From positions 248,001 through 312,000 of the forward strand of contig NZ_JAKWJP010000003.1 in assembly GCF_022761035.1 (NCBI RefSeq): 64,000 nt of DNA, written 5' to 3'. Origin of the DNA: Microbacterium sp. SS28 (lineage in GTDB: Bacteria; Actinomycetota; Actinomycetes; Actinomycetales; Microbacteriaceae). Below, piece by piece: positions 61,977 to 64,000 of this stretch; position 1 is the stretch's first letter; the number at the start of each line of letters is the position of its first letter. The notes under the pieces were generated by a model. The model was not told the DNA's origin, did not search any database, and saw nothing but the letters and a program-made list of their open reading frames with translations. A program made the position numbers and the translations under genes.

Positions 61977-62810
61977 ATGACCGCCGCAGCAACCTCGCCG
62001 CACCTCGACGCGGCATCCCGTCCCGCCGACCTCGCCCGCCAGATCGCCATCATCTGCGCGACGTGCTTCATGATCGTCGCGGCCGCCGTCGGCACGGGGG
62101 CCCTCGGCGGCACGCCCGTGCAGGACCTCCAGGGCGGTGCGCTCGACACCGACGGCTCGTATCTCGCGCCCGCGGGCCCTGCGTTCTCGATCTGGAGCGC
62201 GATCTACCTGCTCCTCATCGCCTACACCGTGTGGCAGGCGCTGCCGGGGCAGCGCGGCGACCGCCGTCAGCGCGCGATCGGCTGGTGGGTCGCCCTCACG
62301 GCGCTGCTCAACGGCCTGTGGCTCCTCGCGGCGCAGTTCGCGACGCTCCCCGTGACCGTCGTCGTGATCCTGCTGCTCGCCGCCGCGCTCGGGGTCACAT
62401 TCCAGCGGACCGTCGCCGTGCCCGCCGAGGGCATCGCCGACCGGATCTTCATCGACGGCACGACGGGCCTGCACCTCGGCTGGGTCACGCTCGCGAGCGT
62501 CGCGAACACAGCGGCGTGGCTCACGGCCTCGGACCTCGACGTCGCGCTGCCCGACGTGTGGGGTGTCGTCGTCCTCGCGGTCGTCGCGGCCATCGGCGTC
62601 GCGATCGCCGTGGCCGGCCGCGGGCGCTTCGCACCGGGCCTCGCCATCGCGTGGGGCCTCGGCTGGCTCGGGGTCGGCCGGCTCACGGGCGAGCCCGCGA
62701 GCACGCCCATCGGCATCGCCGCGATCGCCGTCGCCGTCATCGTCCTCGTCGTGCCGGTCGCGATGGGCGTGCGGCGCGCGTCACGGGGCAGTCGGTGGTT
62801 CCGGCCGTGA
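61977..62810 (+). CDS. TspO/MBR-like tryptophan-rich membrane protein
   Basis: 277 residues, about eight hydrophobic segments. A-F-S-I-W-S-A-I-Y near residue 66 and L-N-G-L-W-L-L-A near 105 are the tryptophan-rich sensory/TspO-like landmarks, as is L-H-L-G-W-V-T-L-A-S-V-A-N near 165. Some longer actinobacterial members look like this. The ligand (porphyrin or another) is not evident. The 3' end overlaps the convergent amidotransferase gene by 30 nt. Confidence 0.78.
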   Translation: MTAAATSPHLDAASRPADLARQIAIICATCFMIVAAAVGTGALGGTPVQDLQGGALDTDGSYLAPAGPAFSIWSAIYLLLIAYTVWQALPGQRGDRRQRAIGWWVALTALLNGLWLLAAQFATLPVTVVVILLLAAALGVTFQRTVAVPAEGIADRIFIDGTTGLHLGWVTLASVANTAAWLTASDLDVALPDVWGVVVLAVVAAIGVAIAVAGRGRFAPGLAIAWGLGWLGVGRLTGEPASTPIGIAAIAVAVIVLVVPVAMGVRRASRGSRWFRP

Positions 62811-63560
62811 CGCGGCGAGCTCAGCCGGCCCGAATCTGCGGGCGAAGGCGCGCAGGAGGCGCACGGGTTCGGTGACGGATGCCGCGAGCACCTGTCCCGC
62901 GATGCGGTCGTAGTCGCGCGCATCGAAGTACCCGTCATCGCGGTACACGGCCATGCGCCGCGTGAACGCCTTCGTGGTGGGCTCGGGGTGGAACTGCGTC
63001 GCATAGAGGCGGTCGCCGACGCGGTACGCCTGCACGGGACACTGCGGATTGGTCGCGAGCAGGATGCCGCCCGGAGGCGGCTCGGCCGAGCCCTCCTTGT
63101 GCGCCGTGAGCGCCGAGAATCGCGTCGCGAGCTCGCCGAAGATCGGATCGGACTGCGCCTCGGGCACGAGGCTCACGACGGTCGCGCCCGTGTCCTCGGG
63201 GTAGGCGCGACTCACTTCGCCGCCGAGCAGCCGCGTCACGACGCCGATGCCGTAGCACGTGAAGAGCGCGGTCGTCTCGGCGGAGGCGGCCCGCGCCGCG
63301 ATCCGCTCGAGGTCCGCTTCGAGGCGGCGCTGCACGTCGGTCTTCGTCGACTCGGGATCCGTCGTGTTGAAGGGGCTCCCGCCGACGAGGAAGCCGCTGT
63401 AGCGGTCGAAGACGTCGTCGGGCAGCGGCTCGCGGACGAGGTCGTGCTGGGCGAGGCCCGACTCGTCGAGCCTCGTCGCCTGCCGGAACGACTCGTACTC
63501 GGCCACCGCGGCGCCCTGCTGCGGGCGCACGCAGACGTACAGCAGCGGCGGACGCGTCAT
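62781..63560 (-). CDS. Class I glutamine amidotransferase (GMP synthase-like)
   Basis: 259 residues. G-F-L-V-G-G-S-P-F-N near 57 is the oxyanion-strand region; the nucleophile Cys is in L-F-T-C-Y-G-I-G near 101, and the catalytic His is in Q-F-H-P-E-P near 190. These stand-alone domains resemble the GMP-synthase amidotransferase half, but their acceptor is unknown. The gene appears monocistronic. Confidence 0.85.
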   Translation of the reverse strand: MTRPPLLYVCVRPQQGAAVAEYESFRQATRLDESGLAQHDLVREPLPDDVFDRYSGFLVGGSPFNTTDPESTKTDVQRRLEADLERIAARAASAETTALFTCYGIGVVTRLLGGEVSRAYPEDTGATVVSLVPEAQSDPIFGELATRFSALTAHKEGSAEPPPGGILLATNPQCPVQAYRVGDRLYATQFHPEPTTKAFTRRMAVYRDDGYFDARDYDRIAGQVLAASVTEPVRLLRAFARRFGPAELAASRPEPPTAP

Positions 63561-63624
63561 GGCGCGATTCTAGGACGCGACGGCCCTCTCCCGCCTGTCC
63601 ACCGTCACGCGGCGTCCCGGCCGC

Positions 63625-64000
63625 TTACGCGCGCGACGAATTCGCCGTGCGGCCCCGGACGATCCCGACGAACGCCTCGACGAGCGGCGTGGTGCGGTCG
63701 GCGGGCCACGCGAGCGCGACGGACGAGATCGGACCGTCGCGAAGGGGGATGGATGCCGCGTCCCGCCGCCGGTGCAGGCGCGCGAGCGACATCGGCACGA
63801 TGACCGCGCCGACGCCGGCCGCGACCGTCGCGATGGCCTCCTCCGTCGTCGCGGGGGGCGCGAAGGCCGGAGCGACGGCATCCGGGATCTCGAGCCCCAG
63901 CACATCGTCGGCGGGCGTGATGACGATCTCGCCCGCGAGGTCGGAGAGCTCGAGCTCGTCCGCCGCCGTCAGGTGCGAATCCTTCGACACGACGACGACC
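63625..64000 (-). CDS. LysR-type regulator, C-terminal part only (5' cut by window edge)
   Basis: About 125 residues, continuing beyond the window. The visible sequence fits the second half of a LysR substrate-binding domain (E-E-A-I-A-T-V-A-A-G-V-G-A-V-I-V-P-M-S-L-A-R, then V-A-L-A-W-P-A-D-R-T-T-P-L-V-E-A-F-V-G). The HTH is outside the window, so the assignment rests on this domain only. Confidence 0.7.
   Translation of the reverse strand, partial: VVVVSKDSHLTAADELELSDLAGEIVITPADDVLGLEIPDAVAPAFAPPATTEEAIATVAAGVGAVIVPMSLARLHRRRDAASIPLRDGPISSVALAWPADRTTPLVEAFVGIVRGRTANSSRA

Noticed and set aside
1..64000. tRNA or rRNA genes
   Set aside because: The intergenic gaps are short, and none showed a cloverleaf arrangement, a TTC-containing T-loop context or rRNA-like sequence on reading. 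A tRNAscan run would be the decisive check.

Overview
The window is about 70% GC and gene-dense. GTG starts are common, many genes overlap by 4 nt, and several promoters look leaderless. Together with the families present (DUF222-HNH '13E12' protein, paired DUF7882-type small proteins, ROK and LacI sugar regulators, ABC sugar importers without their own ATPase) this points to an actinobacterium of the Microbacteriaceae, most like Microbacterium. That assignment is inference from composition and families. I saw no rRNA, tRNA, CRISPR array, insertion sequence or prophage.

Layout. (1) 1-6.9 kb: an unsaturated-uronate operon: YesL-like membrane protein (cut by the window edge), GH88 unsaturated glucuronyl hydrolase, FAH-family enzyme, KduD, KduI, KDG kinase, KDPG aldolase. 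A convergent DeoR-HTH/LacI-like regulator follows, with a perfect operator palindrome upstream of its start. (2) 7.1-16.1 kb: two very large secreted modular enzymes, a 1795-residue GH59-like protein and a 1202-residue GH43 exo-galactanase-like protein ending in RTX-type calcium repeats. (3) 16.1-24.5 kb: a GH36 alpha-galactosidase/ABC importer operon, with a divergent ROK regulator and a GH13 alpha-glucosidase. (4) 24.5-32 kb: an apparent envelope/stress region: DUF3618, holin-like and LEA-like proteins, a FAD/Rieske oxidoreductase broken by one base, a stress-type SDR, a lipoprotein, an Nramp-related transporter and PRC-barrel proteins. (5) 32-44.4 kb: PadR with a permease, ArsR with a CDF metal exporter, DUF222-HNH, an ECF sigma pair next to a 15-unit minisatellite, an SLC13 transporter, a TetR/SDR divergent pair, paired DUF7882-type genes and an aminotransferase. 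(6) 44.5-57.2 kb: a second ABC importer with a GH3 glycosidase and LacI regulator, then a xylose block (ROK regulator, a secreted CBM9-like protein, XylA, XylB) tied together by a shared operator. (7) 57.3-64 kb: small alarmone synthetase, coiled-coil protein, a frameshifted lipase, a CPA2 antiporter, a TspO-like protein, a glutamine amidotransferase and a truncated LysR regulator.

How it fits together: much of the window is plant-polysaccharide use. Secreted GH59/GH43 enzymes and the CBM9 protein would act on galactan, arabinogalactan and xylan outside the cell. Two ABC systems import oligosaccharides; neither has an ATPase here, so a shared MsiK-type ATPase is inferred. GH36, GH13, GH3, XylA/XylB and the Kdu/Kdg pathway then feed central metabolism.

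Most unusual signals: two gene-junction tandem duplications that each create a chimeric, translationally coupled mini-ORF (1737-1808 and 31544-31636); a 15 x 21-bp array with an invariant GCCGAA core upstream of the sigma pair; two probable one-base G deletions breaking otherwise intact genes; RTX repeats on an actinobacterial GH43 enzyme; and a window-wide use of otherwise rare codons to spell GGATGC/GCATCC.
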